From: Leptospira sp. GIMC2001
Lineage (GTDB): Bacteria; Spirochaetota; Leptospiria; Leptospirales; Leptospiraceae
Assembly (NCBI RefSeq): GCF_028462125.1
Contig: NZ_CP115468.1
Span: 3,961,559-4,025,558 of the forward strand
Reading direction: 5' to 3'
Length of the DNA: 64,000 nucleotides
The position numbers were made by a program, and so were the translations under genes. This document shows, piece by piece, positions 9,259-18,463 of this stretch. Every line of letters begins with the position of its first letter. Position 1 is the stretch's first letter. The notes under the pieces were generated by a model that ran no database searches, was not told where the DNA came from, and saw only the letters and a program-made list of their open reading frames with translations.

Positions 9259-10629
9259 TTGAAACATATTCAAATCAAAACAGCAATCCCCGGTCCTAAA
9301 TCTATTGCCTTAATGGATGAAAGGAAAAAGCAAGTTGCACGGGGACCTTTTCATACAACTCCAATTTTTATAGAAAGGGCAAATGGTGCTAAGGTCTGGG
9401 ATGTAGATGGCAATCAGCTCTTAGATTTTGCATCCGGAATTGGAGTCGTGAATACGGGGCATACGCCTCCAGAAGTAGTCGAGGCGATACGCAAACAAGC
9501 TGGACTCAATATCCATTCAAGTATCAATGTCCTTGCCTATGAAGGATATGTGGAATTATCGAAAAAACTCAATGCCCTCGTTCCTGGTGATTACCCGAAG
9601 AAAACTTTCTTGTGCAACAGTGGAGCTGAGGCAGTAGAAAATGCCATTAAGATCGCAAGGTCATTTACCAAGAGACAAGCAGTAATTTGTTTTGACCATG
9701 CTTATCATGGAAGAACCTATATGGCAATGTCATTGACTTCAAAAGTAAAATTCTACAAACATGGTTTTGCCCCTTTCAATCCCGAAGTCTACCGAGCACC
9801 ATTTCCATATGAATACCGATGTGGTTCTTGCAATGGTCAATGCCCGAATCAATCGAATGGTAATTCAAAATGCGAACCTTGCTTTAAAGCATTTGAACAC
9901 CTAGTGAATAGTCAAGTTGGAGCTGAGAATGTTGCTGCAGTGATCTTGGAACCAGTTTTGGGTGAAGGCGGATTTATTCCTGTTCCTAAGGAATATATGC
10001 AAGCACTCAGGAAATTTTGTACTGACAATGGAATTCTATTGATACTTGACGAAATCCAATCAGGATTCGGACGAACTGGCAAAATGTTCGCTGCAGAGCA
10101 TTATGATATAGCTCCCGATTTAATGATCATGGCAAAAGGTCTCGGAGGAGGAATGCCAATTGCGGCGGTAACTGGAAGAGCAGAGGTCATGGACGCTCCT
10201 CCAGAAGGCGGAATCGGTGGCACCTATTGCGGTAACCCAGTTGCTTGTGCTAGTGCCCTCGCAGTGATCTCAATTTTTGAAAAAGATAAGTCAGCACTTC
10301 TCAGACAAGCTGTGGATGTCGGAATAATCATTCGTAATAGTTTTGAGAAATGGAAAACGATTTATCCGATTATTGGAGACGTAAGAGGTCTTGGTCCAAT
10401 GCTCGCCTTAGAATTTGTAAAAGATAGAATCACAAAAGAGCCTGATAAGGAATTCACTTCTCAATTATCTAAATTCTGTTATGAAAATGGAGTTGTAACA
10501 ATTACAGCTGGAACTTTTGGAAATGTTCTTAGAATTCTCGTGCCATTAATGATCTCTACCGAAGAACTTCAAGAAGGGTTGGAAGTTATTGAAAAAGGGA
10601 TTCAATTTCTTTCGGCGGCGAAAGTATGA
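9259..10629 (+). CDS. Class III PLP aminotransferase (GabT/putrescine type) with extra cysteine cluster
   Basis: Pyridoxal-phosphate enzyme of 456 aa transferring an omega-amino group, as in 4-aminobutyrate or putrescine aminotransferases. Seen: [13 protein letters not shown] near the phosphate site, the [12 protein letters not shown] motif, and the PLP lysine in [11 protein letters not shown] is used as start immediately after the upstream TAA; the N-terminal TAIPGPKS fits the family. An insert at residues 188-208 carries five cysteines (Cys188, 191, 195, 205, 208), suggestive of metal or Fe-S binding. The stop overlaps the next start (ATGA). Confidence 0.87.
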   Translation: MKHIQIKTAIPGPKSIALMDERKKQVARGPFHTTPIFIERANGAKVWDVDGNQLLDFASGIGVVNTGHTPPEVVEAIRKQAGLNIHSSINVLAYEGYVELSKKLNALVPGDYPKKTFLCNSGAEAVENAIKIARSFTKRQAVICFDHAYHGRTYMAMSLTSKVKFYKHGFAPFNPEVYRAPFPYEYRCGSCNGQCPNQSNGNSKCEPCFKAFEHLVNSQVGAENVAAVILEPVLGEGGFIPVPKEYMQALRKFCTDNGILLILDEIQSGFGRTGKMFAAEHYDIAPDLMIMAKGLGGGMPIAAVTGRAEVMDAPPEGGIGGTYCGNPVACASALAVISIFEKDKSALLRQAVDVGIIIRNSFEKWKTIYPIIGDVRGLGPMLALEFVKDRITKEPDKEFTSQLSKFCYENGVVTITAGTFGNVLRILVPLMISTEELQEGLEVIEKGIQFLSAAKV

Positions 10630-12089
10630 TTCAATATAGAAACTTTATCGATGGACAATGGATCGAATCCAAAGAAGTTCATGTTATTAAGAATCCATGG
10701 AATGATGAAGTTGTTTCCCAATGCGCCATAGCCAATGAGAAAGATATCGAGTTATGCTTAGAAGCATCAAAGAATGCAAGAGTACCTTTCTCGCATACAA
10801 GTAGATTTCTACGATCCAAATTATTGAGTCGAATGGTAGAATTGATTCAAGATCATAAGGATTCGATTGTAGAATCTATTATTTTGGAAGCTGGAAAACC
10901 AATTACATTGGCTGATGGAGAATTTGCTCGATGTATCAATACATTTAAAACTGCTATCGATGAATCCACAAGGTTTACAGGCGAGATTTATCCAATGGAT
11001 ATAGATTCAGGAGGTAGAGCTTTTGAAACAGCAAAAACAGAATTTTTTCCTAAAGGTGTTATATTAGCTATAACACCTTTTAACTTTCCATTGAATCTCG
11101 TTGCTCATAAAATTGCACCAGCCTTTGCAGTAGGGGCTCCGGTAATTCTTAAACCAGCTCCTCAAGCACCAGGGGCATCCTTTATTCTGGCTGATATTTT
11201 TCAAAAAGCTTTACAGTCTGTAAATAACGAATTTGGGACGAAAGAAGAGCAAATTCCAGAAGCTGCTTTTCAAGTTTTATTCTGTAATAATGAACTAGCA
11301 GAAAAAATGGTTAAAGACAGTCGCATATCAATCATTAGCTTTACTGGTTCAGCATCAGTAGGATGGAAAATTCAAGAATTAGGTATAAAGAAGAAGGTAT
11401 TGCTTGAGTTAGGTGGCAATGCTGGTGTTATTGTATGTGAAGATAGTGATTGGAAATTTGCTGCAGAAAGAATAGCTTTTGGATCTGTTTCTTACGCTGG
11501 GCAATCTTGTATTTCCGTTCAAAGAATCTATGTTGATGCGAAAATTTATGATAATTTTCGGACTCAGCTTTTGCTTGAATTTAAAAAAGTTAAGACTGGC
11601 GATCCTACAAAAAAAGAAATTCTAGTTGGACCGTTGATCGACCGTAAAGCATCCGAACGAATAGTATCTTGGATTCAAGAAGCCAAAAGCTTAGGATGCA
11701 ATGTTTTGCTGGGAGGAACTCTTGATGATAAAGTCCTTCCTCCGACCCTCCTGGAAAACGTAGCCCTCGATGCCAAAATCTCGCAAGAAGAAGTTTTTGG
11801 TCCGGTTGCTATTTTGGAAAAGATTGAGAATTTGGAGGAAGGTATAGCGAAACTGAACAATTCAAAGTACGGATTGCACGCTGGAATTTTCACCAACAAT
11901 CTAAACAAAATGAACCACGCCTTCAAAGATTTGGAAGTGGGAGGTCTTATTGTGAATGAAGTTCCTACTTTTCGAGCAGACCATATGCCTTATGGAGGCG
12001 TAAAGGAATCTGGTTTAGGTCGCGAAGGAGTACGCTATGCAATGGAAGATTTCTGTGAAAGGAAAACTTTGGTCGTGAAGAAAGCGTAA
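10626..12089 (+). CDS. NAD(P)-dependent aldehyde dehydrogenase, semialdehyde type
   Basis: Second dehydrogenase of the operon, 487 aa, overlapping the aminotransferase gene by 4 bp. It has ITPFNFPLN and KPAP for cofactor binding, the base in LELGGNAG, and the nucleophile Cys in YAGQSCISVQR. It is clearly divergent from the first dehydrogenase and nearer the lactaldehyde/succinate-semialdehyde/GapN-like groups. Downstream of a transaminase it would logically oxidise the semialdehyde product (for example succinate semialdehyde). This role is inferred from gene order. Confidence 0.85.
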   Translation: MIQYRNFIDGQWIESKEVHVIKNPWNDEVVSQCAIANEKDIELCLEASKNARVPFSHTSRFLRSKLLSRMVELIQDHKDSIVESIILEAGKPITLADGEFARCINTFKTAIDESTRFTGEIYPMDIDSGGRAFETAKTEFFPKGVILAITPFNFPLNLVAHKIAPAFAVGAPVILKPAPQAPGASFILADIFQKALQSVNNEFGTKEEQIPEAAFQVLFCNNELAEKMVKDSRISIISFTGSASVGWKIQELGIKKKVLLELGGNAGVIVCEDSDWKFAAERIAFGSVSYAGQSCISVQRIYVDAKIYDNFRTQLLLEFKKVKTGDPTKKEILVGPLIDRKASERIVSWIQEAKSLGCNVLLGGTLDDKVLPPTLLENVALDAKISQEEVFGPVAILEKIENLEEGIAKLNNSKYGLHAGIFTNNLNKMNHAFKDLEVGGLIVNEVPTFRADHMPYGGVKESGLGREGVRYAMEDFCERKTLVVKKA

Positions 12090-12102
12090 AGGAAAAAACC
12101 GG

Positions 12103-12765
12103 ATGTCAGAATATTCAAATGATTACCGATACGATGCAAATAGAATCGTGACGTTATTAAGGCAGACATTAACCAAGAAAAAGATCTGGTCGGTCGATAT
12201 TACAACGAATCGAAAAGTAGAATCCAAATTTGAAAATGCGAAAAATTATCTTTGGGAAGTCGACTGTGATTTAGATACTTTTGTTTTGCATCAGAATGAA
12301 ATTGAATCTGAGGATTCCGATCGTGAACTGTCAAAAAGAATCGAATCGCAATGGGTATTGGTGCAAGATAAAGAGCAATTATTCAATTGGTTGGATAATG
12401 CAGAATCAGAACTAGATCTTCAGTACAAAAACGGTAAATTCCCGTTTCAAGGTTTGCTGCCAATAATAGCACAAGATGAAAATGGTCGCATACTTATGCA
12501 AGCATGGGGAAACAGAGCGGCTATAACAGAAACTGTTGATTCTAATCATGGAACTTACTTCTCGCGCTCGAGAAATAAATTATGGATCAAAGGAGAAGAA
12601 AGTGGGCACTTACAAAGCATTCAGTCGATAGAATTGCAATCTTCCTTCCCTTTTGCGATTGTATACCATGTAAAGCAAACGGGAGCCGCTTGCCATACCG
12701 GTGAGTATTCTTGTTTTTTTCGGAAGGTTACTTCCTGGAATGCTATCGATCTAAAACCCGTTTAA
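12103..12765 (+). CDS. HisI-like (phosphoribosyl-AMP cyclohydrolase fold) protein with displaced metal motif
   Basis: Protein of 220 aa whose C-terminal half (about residues 115-215) aligns with PRA-CH/HisI: GLLPIIAQD, TYFSRSRNKLWIKGEESG and the two-Cys CHTGEYSCFF tail. Canonical HisI has a DCDxD metal motif in the strand between these; here that strand reads ELQSSFPFA and the motif is lost. A DCDLD sequence instead occurs at residues 54-58 of the N-terminal extension. No other his genes are nearby. It is 13 bp after the amine operon and convergent with the next gene (4-bp overlap). It may be a divergent HisI or a repurposed paralogue; activity is uncertain. Confidence 0.75.
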   Translation: MSEYSNDYRYDANRIVTLLRQTLTKKKIWSVDITTNRKVESKFENAKNYLWEVDCDLDTFVLHQNEIESEDSDRELSKRIESQWVLVQDKEQLFNWLDNAESELDLQYKNGKFPFQGLLPIIAQDENGRILMQAWGNRAAITETVDSNHGTYFSRSRNKLWIKGEESGHLQSIQSIELQSSFPFAIVYHVKQTGAACHTGEYSCFFRKVTSWNAIDLKPV

Positions 12766-13544
12766 TCTAGATTAGGTCTTCGTTTTTCCTTTAAAGCACT
12801 CATTGCCTCTAATAGGTTTTCGATAACTCCTGGAATCGCAAATGAATCCATAGTCTCTTTCTCATACACTGCAAGTTTGGAAAGAAGTTCGCGATTTAGA
12901 ACTTTTTTGGTTGATTGATAAGCTGAAGTAGGAAGCTTAATTAAGTATTCCAGTTTTTTTAAAGTCATCTTTCTAAGTTCAGCTCTGTTCGGAGCAACGT
13001 CATCAATAAGACCAATTTCTTTAGCCTCATTTGCTTTGTAATTCGCTCCAGTTAGACAAACTTCTCCCCAATACTTTGGTGTAACGCATCCTTTAATTCT
13101 ATCAATAAAACTACCTGGAAGCGGAAGTCCAACGAGGATCTCCGTAAATGCAATTCGTGCTTTAGAATCTAACATGTATTTAAAATCACTAGCTACGGTG
13201 ATTACAGCACCTCCGCCCATCGCATAACCAGAAACTTCGGCGATTATAGGTTTACTAAACTTGATAAGTTCACCGAAAAGAAGAACAATTCCGCCAACCT
13301 CTTCGATCAATCTATCTCTAGGTGTGGATAAAAGATTCTCTGCATCAAGTCCATTGCAGAAAAATTTCTCATTATCAGAAGCGAGAACTATTCCACGAAT
13401 ATTTGGATCAGCTTGAATTTCATGAAGTATTTTCGTAAGCGCTTTCATGTTAGCGCCTGTTAGTGAATTCTGATCGTTGGTTTGTATTGTAATTATTTCT
13501 GCTTTTTTACCGCCAAGCTCAACCACTTCTCTATTATAAAACAT
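12762..13544 (-). CDS. Enoyl-CoA hydratase/isomerase family protein
   Basis: Crotonase-fold protein of 260 aa. The oxyanion-hole regions are visible as ASDNEKFFCNGLDAENLL (about 58-75) and SGYAMGGGAVITVASDFKYM (about 104-123). The usual second glutamate of hydratases falls at TEILVGLPLPG. It could be a hydratase, an enoyl-CoA isomerase or a related acyl-CoA enzyme. It converges with the HisI-like gene, overlapping its 3' end by 4 bp, and starts 21 bp after the response-regulator-like gene upstream. Confidence 0.82.
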   Translation of the reverse strand: MFYNREVVELGGKKAEIITIQTNDQNSLTGANMKALTKILHEIQADPNIRGIVLASDNEKFFCNGLDAENLLSTPRDRLIEEVGGIVLLFGELIKFSKPIIAEVSGYAMGGGAVITVASDFKYMLDSKARIAFTEILVGLPLPGSFIDRIKGCVTPKYWGEVCLTGANYKANEAKEIGLIDDVAPNRAELRKMTLKKLEYLIKLPTSAYQSTKKVLNRELLSKLAVYEKETMDSFAIPGVIENLLEAMSALKEKRRPNLD

Positions 13545-13565
13545 TCTTTTCTCCTAATTTAATAA

Positions 13566-14303
13566 CTATTTCTCAATTGATGCTTGGTATTCTTCTGGAG
13601 TCATGAACACTTGTACAACTTGTTCAAAATTTCCTGATTCTAATAGTAAACCAAAGTATCTACCTGCTACAATTCCTACGGGTCTGCCTGGAAACAACAG
13701 AATTATCCTTTGTAAAATAGCAATTTCTTTTAACTGCAAATCAAAAAGTCCTCTAATATCAATACAGATTGTATCATCCTTTAATTTTTGTAGGATCGCT
13801 TTGTTCAAAATGTCTGAAATTTCTGATGCGACGTATATAGAAAGAGATGACTTCAAGTAGATCGTACTTTGAAAACCTAAACTCACTACGTTGATATGAG
13901 AATTAGAAACATCTGATTTATTCCTACGAACACCTTTGTATTCTTGAATAGTTTCATTTACTCTTGAAATTATTTGTTCTTTTTGAAAAGGTTTCACTAT
14001 GTAATCTTGAAAACCTAGTATTTTATAATTGAATACAAAGTTCTCATCTTTTCTTGGAATCATTGCAATCAAAGGAATATTCTCTGTCAGAGGATCTTTC
14101 CTTAAATTTATAATTAAATCGAATTCTGAATTATTTTGTAAACTGAGTCCAATGAGAATTAGATCTGGATTTGCTGATTTAATATATTCAAGCATTCGTA
14201 AACTAAAGGTTGTAATAATTACTCGAAACCTATTGCCTTGAAAAAAATTTTCAAGCTCCGAATAAGAATCTGGATCTTTTTCAATGACCATTACTAAATC
14301 CAT
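13566..14303 (-). CDS. Pseudo-receiver (CheY-like) protein with STAS-like C-terminal half
   Basis: Protein of 245 aa. Residues 1-120 have the receiver pattern: acidic pocket residues near EKD (8-10), hydrophobic strand DLILI, and the conserved lysine in DYIVKPF. The phospho-acceptor position is Gly52 (LILIGLSL) instead of Asp, and the Thr/Ser switch is Ala. It is therefore unlikely to be phosphorylated normally. Residues about 140-245 resemble a STAS-type alpha/beta domain (YLKSSLSIYVASEISDIL, then TICIDIRGLFDL). It may act by protein-protein contact. It is 3 bp downstream of the CsoR-family gene, so possibly co-transcribed. Confidence 0.7.
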   Translation of the reverse strand: MDLVMVIEKDPDSYSELENFFQGNRFRVIITTFSLRMLEYIKSANPDLILIGLSLQNNSEFDLIINLRKDPLTENIPLIAMIPRKDENFVFNYKILGFQDYIVKPFQKEQIISRVNETIQEYKGVRRNKSDVSNSHINVVSLGFQSTIYLKSSLSIYVASEISDILNKAILQKLKDDTICIDIRGLFDLQLKEIAILQRIILLFPGRPVGIVAGRYFGLLLESGNFEQVVQVFMTPEEYQASIEK

Positions 14304-14306
14304 ATA

Positions 14307-14579
14307 TTATAAAAAGAAACTAGCGCTAATGACATTTTTCAAATCTGATTCCATTTCTTGAATAGAATTCTTTGAGCGAAGGCACTCATCTAGATGCCTT
14401 GAGACATAAGATTCACCAAACTTTTTGAGTGCATTATTTGCTGCTTTCAATAGCTGCATAGCTTTCATACATTCCGCCTCCGGGTCATTCACAACTTTCT
14501 TTAGAGCTTCAATTTGACCCTGAATCCGATTCAATCGATTGATAAGATCGCTCTTATCCATTTCTTTTTTGGTGACCAT
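14307..14579 (-). CDS. CsoR/RcnR-family metal- or thiol-sensing repressor
   Basis: All-helical DNA-binding repressor of about 90 aa (start at the internal ATG 14579, MVTKKEMDKS; the frame runs 16 codons further upstream). It shows the family core LINRLNRIQGQIEALKKVV and metal-site residues Cys (AECMKAM), His 25 residues later and Cys 4 residues after that (SRHLDEC). This is the C-H-C spacing known for Cu(I)-sensing CsoR proteins. The ligand is inferred; FrmR-like formaldehyde sensing or persulfide sensing are alternatives. No copper gene adjoins it. Its upstream region has AT-rich TATAGTATA-like sequence. Confidence 0.8.
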   Translation of the reverse strand: MVTKKEMDKSDLINRLNRIQGQIEALKKVVNDPEAECMKAMQLLKAANNALKKFGESYVSRHLDECLRSKNSIQEMESDLKNVISASFFL

Positions 14580-14728
14580 ATATAATACCTTGTATAGTAT
14601 AATTCCTAAGTCAAGTTCAATTTGCAATTCAGAATTGCGTATAAAAATTATAAGTAAATTAATGAGAAGAATGTTCTGAAATAGAGAATATTAGTTGAAA
14701 GTAATAATAGATCCACAAGATAAGAGAT

Positions 14729-16477
14729 ATGAATCTGAATCATAAGATACGATCAAGGATCCTACTCGAATTTAGCCTTTTTCTGACTTTCATTGCAATT
14801 ATTTTCTTATCCTTTATATACTATTATGAAAAAGCAAGATTCTTAGAATCCTATGAAGTTTTAGGATTCACACATAGCTATGAATTCAATAAAGTCGCAA
14901 ATAATTTTTCAGATTCGTTCAAACAAATTTCCAAAAATCCAGATATTTTGAAATCCAATGAAGATTTGATTAAAATTCAAAATCATATCGACCTTTTACC
15001 AAACGCATATGAAATCATTCAACAAACATACATTACAGATGGAAATCCTGTAGAGAAAGAAGGTAAAACTTTTTATCCGATTTATATCGCGAATCAAAAT
15101 CTATACAATAAAGATGTCGTCCCAGGAATGTTATATGAAGCAGACGAAATATTCAAAGGTGGTGTCGAAACTGCAAAATCGGGTGTGACCGCGGTTACGG
15201 CGGAGTATTCAGATGAATTTGGCGATTGGATTTCAATATTGTATCCAATTAAAAATACCTCTGGAGAAACTTTAGCAGTGTATGGAATAGATATTCATTT
15301 GGATAAAATGAAATCCGAACTAATCAATTACTTTTTAAAAATTGGTCTGTTTGGATTGATCAGTTTATTATTTGTGAATGTTATTGTGTATTTTAGGATG
15401 AAATTAATATTTGAGCCGATTCGAAAATTAGTTTTTCTTGCACAAGAAATATCCAAAGGCAATTCAAATGTAAAATTTGATTACAACCAAGAAAATGAGG
15501 TTGGAAAAGTCTATCGAGCTATTGAAGACATGGTAATTAAGTTGAGAAGCTTAATGGAAAGAATGAAGAAGGCAGCCAAACTAATGACTGAGACAGGAGG
15601 AACTCTACTTCAGTCATCTAGTGAATCGATAGAGATGAGTAAAAGTATATCAGAATCTGCTAAACAACTCAATCATGTTGTAGAAGGACAAATTAGTAGT
15701 TTACAAGAAAGCAAACTAGCTATGGAAGAAGTAAGTGTTGCGTTGCATAGAATCAGTGTTGTATCTGCAGAGGTAAATGATGCAGCTTCAAGAAGTTATG
15801 AGGCGGCGGAAAGAGGCGAATCTCATCTAAGTTCTGTTATATTGGGAATGAATGATATTAAGTCATCGATTGAACATTCCGGTTCCATTGCGCAAGAACT
15901 TGGTAAAAGTTCACAAGAAATTGGTAAGATAGTTGATACAATAACTCAAATTGCTTCACAAACAAACTTGCTGGCTTTAAATGCTGCAATTGAAGCAGCG
16001 AGAGCAGGAGAACAAGGAAAAGGATTTGCCGTAGTTGCCGACGAAGTTTCCAAACTTGCAGATCAATCTACAGTATCAGCTAAAAGAATTCAGGTGATGA
16101 TCTCTGATATTAGAGGCAAGATAGAAAATCTAACTATCAGCATGAAAGAAACAGAAAGCTCAATGGGAATTGGAACAAAGAGTATTTATGATGCTGAAGC
16201 TAATTTTCATGACATTGTCGAACTAGCAAAAAATGTTTCTGAACAGATTAGTGATGTCTCTGCTTCTGTTGAGGAGATTTCTGCGAGCAGTGATCAAGTA
16301 ATTTCTAGCATGACTCAGAACCTTAGAATATCGCAAGACTCTTCCAAATCTTCTTTGAACGTAATGGAATCTTCCGAAATGCAATCGATTGCCATGTTAC
16401 AAATTGAGAACAAAGCAAAGAACTTAGATGAATTTTCGAAAAGTTTAGAACAAATTGTTGCGGATCTGAATAGGTAA
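14729..16477 (+). CDS. Methyl-accepting chemotaxis protein
   Basis: Transmembrane chemoreceptor of 582 aa. TM1 is at about residues 12-30, a periplasmic sensor of about 165 residues follows (Cache-like, with [25 protein letters not shown] split over its last strands), TM2 lies at about 198-220, then HAMP (about 221-275). The signalling hairpin is unmistakable ([19 protein letters not shown], then [18 protein letters not shown]). No C-terminal CheR-tethering pentapeptide is evident. It signals to CheA/CheW to control flagellar rotation. It is a single gene divergent from the CsoR-family repressor. Confidence 0.93.
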   Translation: MNLNHKIRSRILLEFSLFLTFIAIIFLSFIYYYEKARFLESYEVLGFTHSYEFNKVANNFSDSFKQISKNPDILKSNEDLIKIQNHIDLLPNAYEIIQQTYITDGNPVEKEGKTFYPIYIANQNLYNKDVVPGMLYEADEIFKGGVETAKSGVTAVTAEYSDEFGDWISILYPIKNTSGETLAVYGIDIHLDKMKSELINYFLKIGLFGLISLLFVNVIVYFRMKLIFEPIRKLVFLAQEISKGNSNVKFDYNQENEVGKVYRAIEDMVIKLRSLMERMKKAAKLMTETGGTLLQSSSESIEMSKSISESAKQLNHVVEGQISSLQESKLAMEEVSVALHRISVVSAEVNDAASRSYEAAERGESHLSSVILGMNDIKSSIEHSGSIAQELGKSSQEIGKIVDTITQIASQTNLLALNAAIEAARAGEQGKGFAVVADEVSKLADQSTVSAKRIQVMISDIRGKIENLTISMKETESSMGIGTKSIYDAEANFHDIVELAKNVSEQISDVSASVEEISASSDQVISSMTQNLRISQDSSKSSLNVMESSEMQSIAMLQIENKAKNLDEFSKSLEQIVADLNR

Positions 16478-16528
16478 AGAAGACTAATAAATACGAATTA
16501 GAATCTATAAATTCTAAAAAATTTGAAT

Positions 16529-17887
16529 CTACATTAGCTTTTCAGACTTTGCTAATTTATAAATATTTCCTTCTTTCTTTTGACGTTCAAGAAGTATCGG
16601 ACTATTTAAAATCTCCCAGACTACTGCTTCCGGCATATTATTATAATATTCATACGATTCTCTAAATTGTTCAAGGGTCATTTTGTTAAAAAGTATATTT
16701 GCTTGAAAATGGAAGATTTGATGCTCCATCAAAAATCGCAGTGTATCAATATCTTCAACAGCTTCGGCCGTGATTGTTGCTTCTCTGTTGTCTGCTAATC
16801 TTTTACAATAATCTATAAACGCAAGATTGTCCAAAAATTTAGTTTGATCCTCTTCGATTTTAAATTTAAAACTAATCGGATCCAATTTGAATTCCTTGAT
16901 CATCAAACCTAAATCTAAAACGATCTGGTGACTTTGTGACTTTACACCGAAATCATCTGCAGCAAAGCTAATTCCTAAATTCCAGAAATCACGACAGACA
17001 TCTTTGAGAAGAAATTCTCCCTCATCATAGGGCTTTTCAACCAATTCAAATCTAATGTTTTCAGCCTTTAAACTCATGGATCGAATCAATTCATGAAGAC
17101 GATTTACTTTTTCATATTTAGAAAATGTATCTATTAATGATTGTGGTGAGATATTAAATTTCAAAAGTCCAGGAGCTTTCTCACATGCAATAATTAGTTT
17201 CTCAAGAATTAATAATTCTATTCGATTCAAATCTTGATCAGGCGGTATATCATTGATTAATTGCTTGTATCCTGCATAGGCACCACCCCCAACAAAAACT
17301 TCACCACCTTTGACCGAGAAAGTTTTCTTTTTGGGATCGTAGTAAACAGTAGGCTGAATCATAGCCTCATGAACATTACCTGAAATATAAGTATTTGCTT
17401 TATTGTAATATGTCCAACTCCAGCGAACCAAATTGTCATTTAGGTTTTTCTGTGAAGCTTGATACAATTCAATATAAATCTCATCTGAATTGGAAATAAA
17501 ATTACTTTGCGTCCTAGAAACACCAAAATTAAAACTAGCAATTTTGTTTCTAATGCAATCTTGATGAAATCGACCTACAGCATTATCAATATTTGGAAAT
17601 TTATCAACCATCCATTGATGAAATGGAGTGATACCAAGTAATAAAGTCTGACGCTTATCTATGTAATGAAAGCCAAATTCAATATCATCTAAATCAAGAA
17701 TGATATTTACTTCTCTGCGAATGAGATTGATAAAATCCAGTAAATCTGTTCCCTGAATATTCTCGAAACGAATTAGAAATAAAGGCTTACCTCGATTGAG
17801 GTCTATAAAATTTTTCTTAAAATTCTCAACGTCCTTCAAACCGAAAAATTTATCAGAACTCAATTCATTCTTATCATCAGAAGCCAT
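16529..17887 (-). CDS. Degenerate EAL-domain protein
   Basis: Protein of 452 aa. The C-terminal two thirds (about residues 150-420) follow the EAL phosphodiesterase pattern: FNISPQSLIDTF, a family Glu in FELVEK, DDFGV and AEAVED. The EAL triplet itself is not conserved (a GGEVF-like stretch stands there), and the usual DxLKID segment reads FKLDPISFKFK. It may therefore bind but not hydrolyse cyclic di-GMP, or act by protein contact. The N-terminal 150 residues may be a degenerate GGDEF-like fold (LDLDDIEFGFHYID). It converges with the chemoreceptor gene. Confidence 0.75.
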   Translation of the reverse strand: MASDDKNELSSDKFFGLKDVENFKKNFIDLNRGKPLFLIRFENIQGTDLLDFINLIRREVNIILDLDDIEFGFHYIDKRQTLLLGITPFHQWMVDKFPNIDNAVGRFHQDCIRNKIASFNFGVSRTQSNFISNSDEIYIELYQASQKNLNDNLVRWSWTYYNKANTYISGNVHEAMIQPTVYYDPKKKTFSVKGGEVFVGGGAYAGYKQLINDIPPDQDLNRIELLILEKLIIACEKAPGLLKFNISPQSLIDTFSKYEKVNRLHELIRSMSLKAENIRFELVEKPYDEGEFLLKDVCRDFWNLGISFAADDFGVKSQSHQIVLDLGLMIKEFKLDPISFKFKIEEDQTKFLDNLAFIDYCKRLADNREATITAEAVEDIDTLRFLMEHQIFHFQANILFNKMTLEQFRESYEYYNNMPEAVVWEILNSPILLERQKKEGNIYKLAKSEKLM

Positions 17888-18005
17888 TTATTGTATATTC
17901 TTGAGATCATTTCTCATTAGGTCTATCTTAAATTATTCTGTATTTTATAAATTGATTGTTTTTTTATAATCAAAACTTAACATCACCTTAGAAATAGGAG
18001 AAACT

Positions 18006-18263
18006 ATGGGTTCAATTACAAATTTGATTATTTTTTTATTAATCGGTCTACTTGCAGGCTGGGTTGCCGCGAAAGTTATAAAGAACAAGAGCTTAGGTAT
18101 TCTTTGGAATATGGTAGTGGGAGTTATCGGATCATTCGTTGGTAGCTTCGTTGCTGGATTGGTTGGAATTGGAGCAAGCAATTTGATTGGCCAAGCATTG
18201 ATCGCAATCGGTGGAGCAATTCTATTACTCTTAATTATTGGATTTCTCAAAAAGAAAATGTAA
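18006..18263 (+). CDS. GlsB/YeaQ/YmgE-family small membrane protein
   Basis: Inner-membrane protein of 85 aa with three glycine-rich hydrophobic helices and the family pattern LLAGWVAAKV, then GILWNMVVGVIGSFVGSFV. A ribosome site (AATAGGAGAA) precedes the ATG. The family, once called transglycosylase-associated, is often stress-induced; its molecular role is unknown. It stands alone. The 200 bp downstream hold an imperfect inverted repeat with TCCACAT/ATGTGGA cores near 18276-18319, possibly a terminator, and nothing else I recognise. Confidence 0.85.
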   Translation: MGSITNLIIFLLIGLLAGWVAAKVIKNKSLGILWNMVVGVIGSFVGSFVAGLVGIGASNLIGQALIAIGGAILLLLIIGFLKKKM

Positions 18264-18463
18264 ATGATCCAACAGAGTCCACATGCTTAGATAGTTTAAT
18301 TGAGTATGTGGATTCATTAATACAAAAATCCCACCACTCTTCAGCTTTCATTAAATAAACTGAATATTCATTCAATACTTTTCCCAATCTAATCTAAACA
18401 AATAAGATTGACGATTCTTTCTAAATTCAATAAAATAATAATCTATTATAAAAAGGATCCATT

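Noticed and set aside
17945..18250. Minus-strand 101-aa Pro/Ile-rich frame
   Set aside because: Antisense to the GlsB-family gene, which has a good ribosome site and clear family match.
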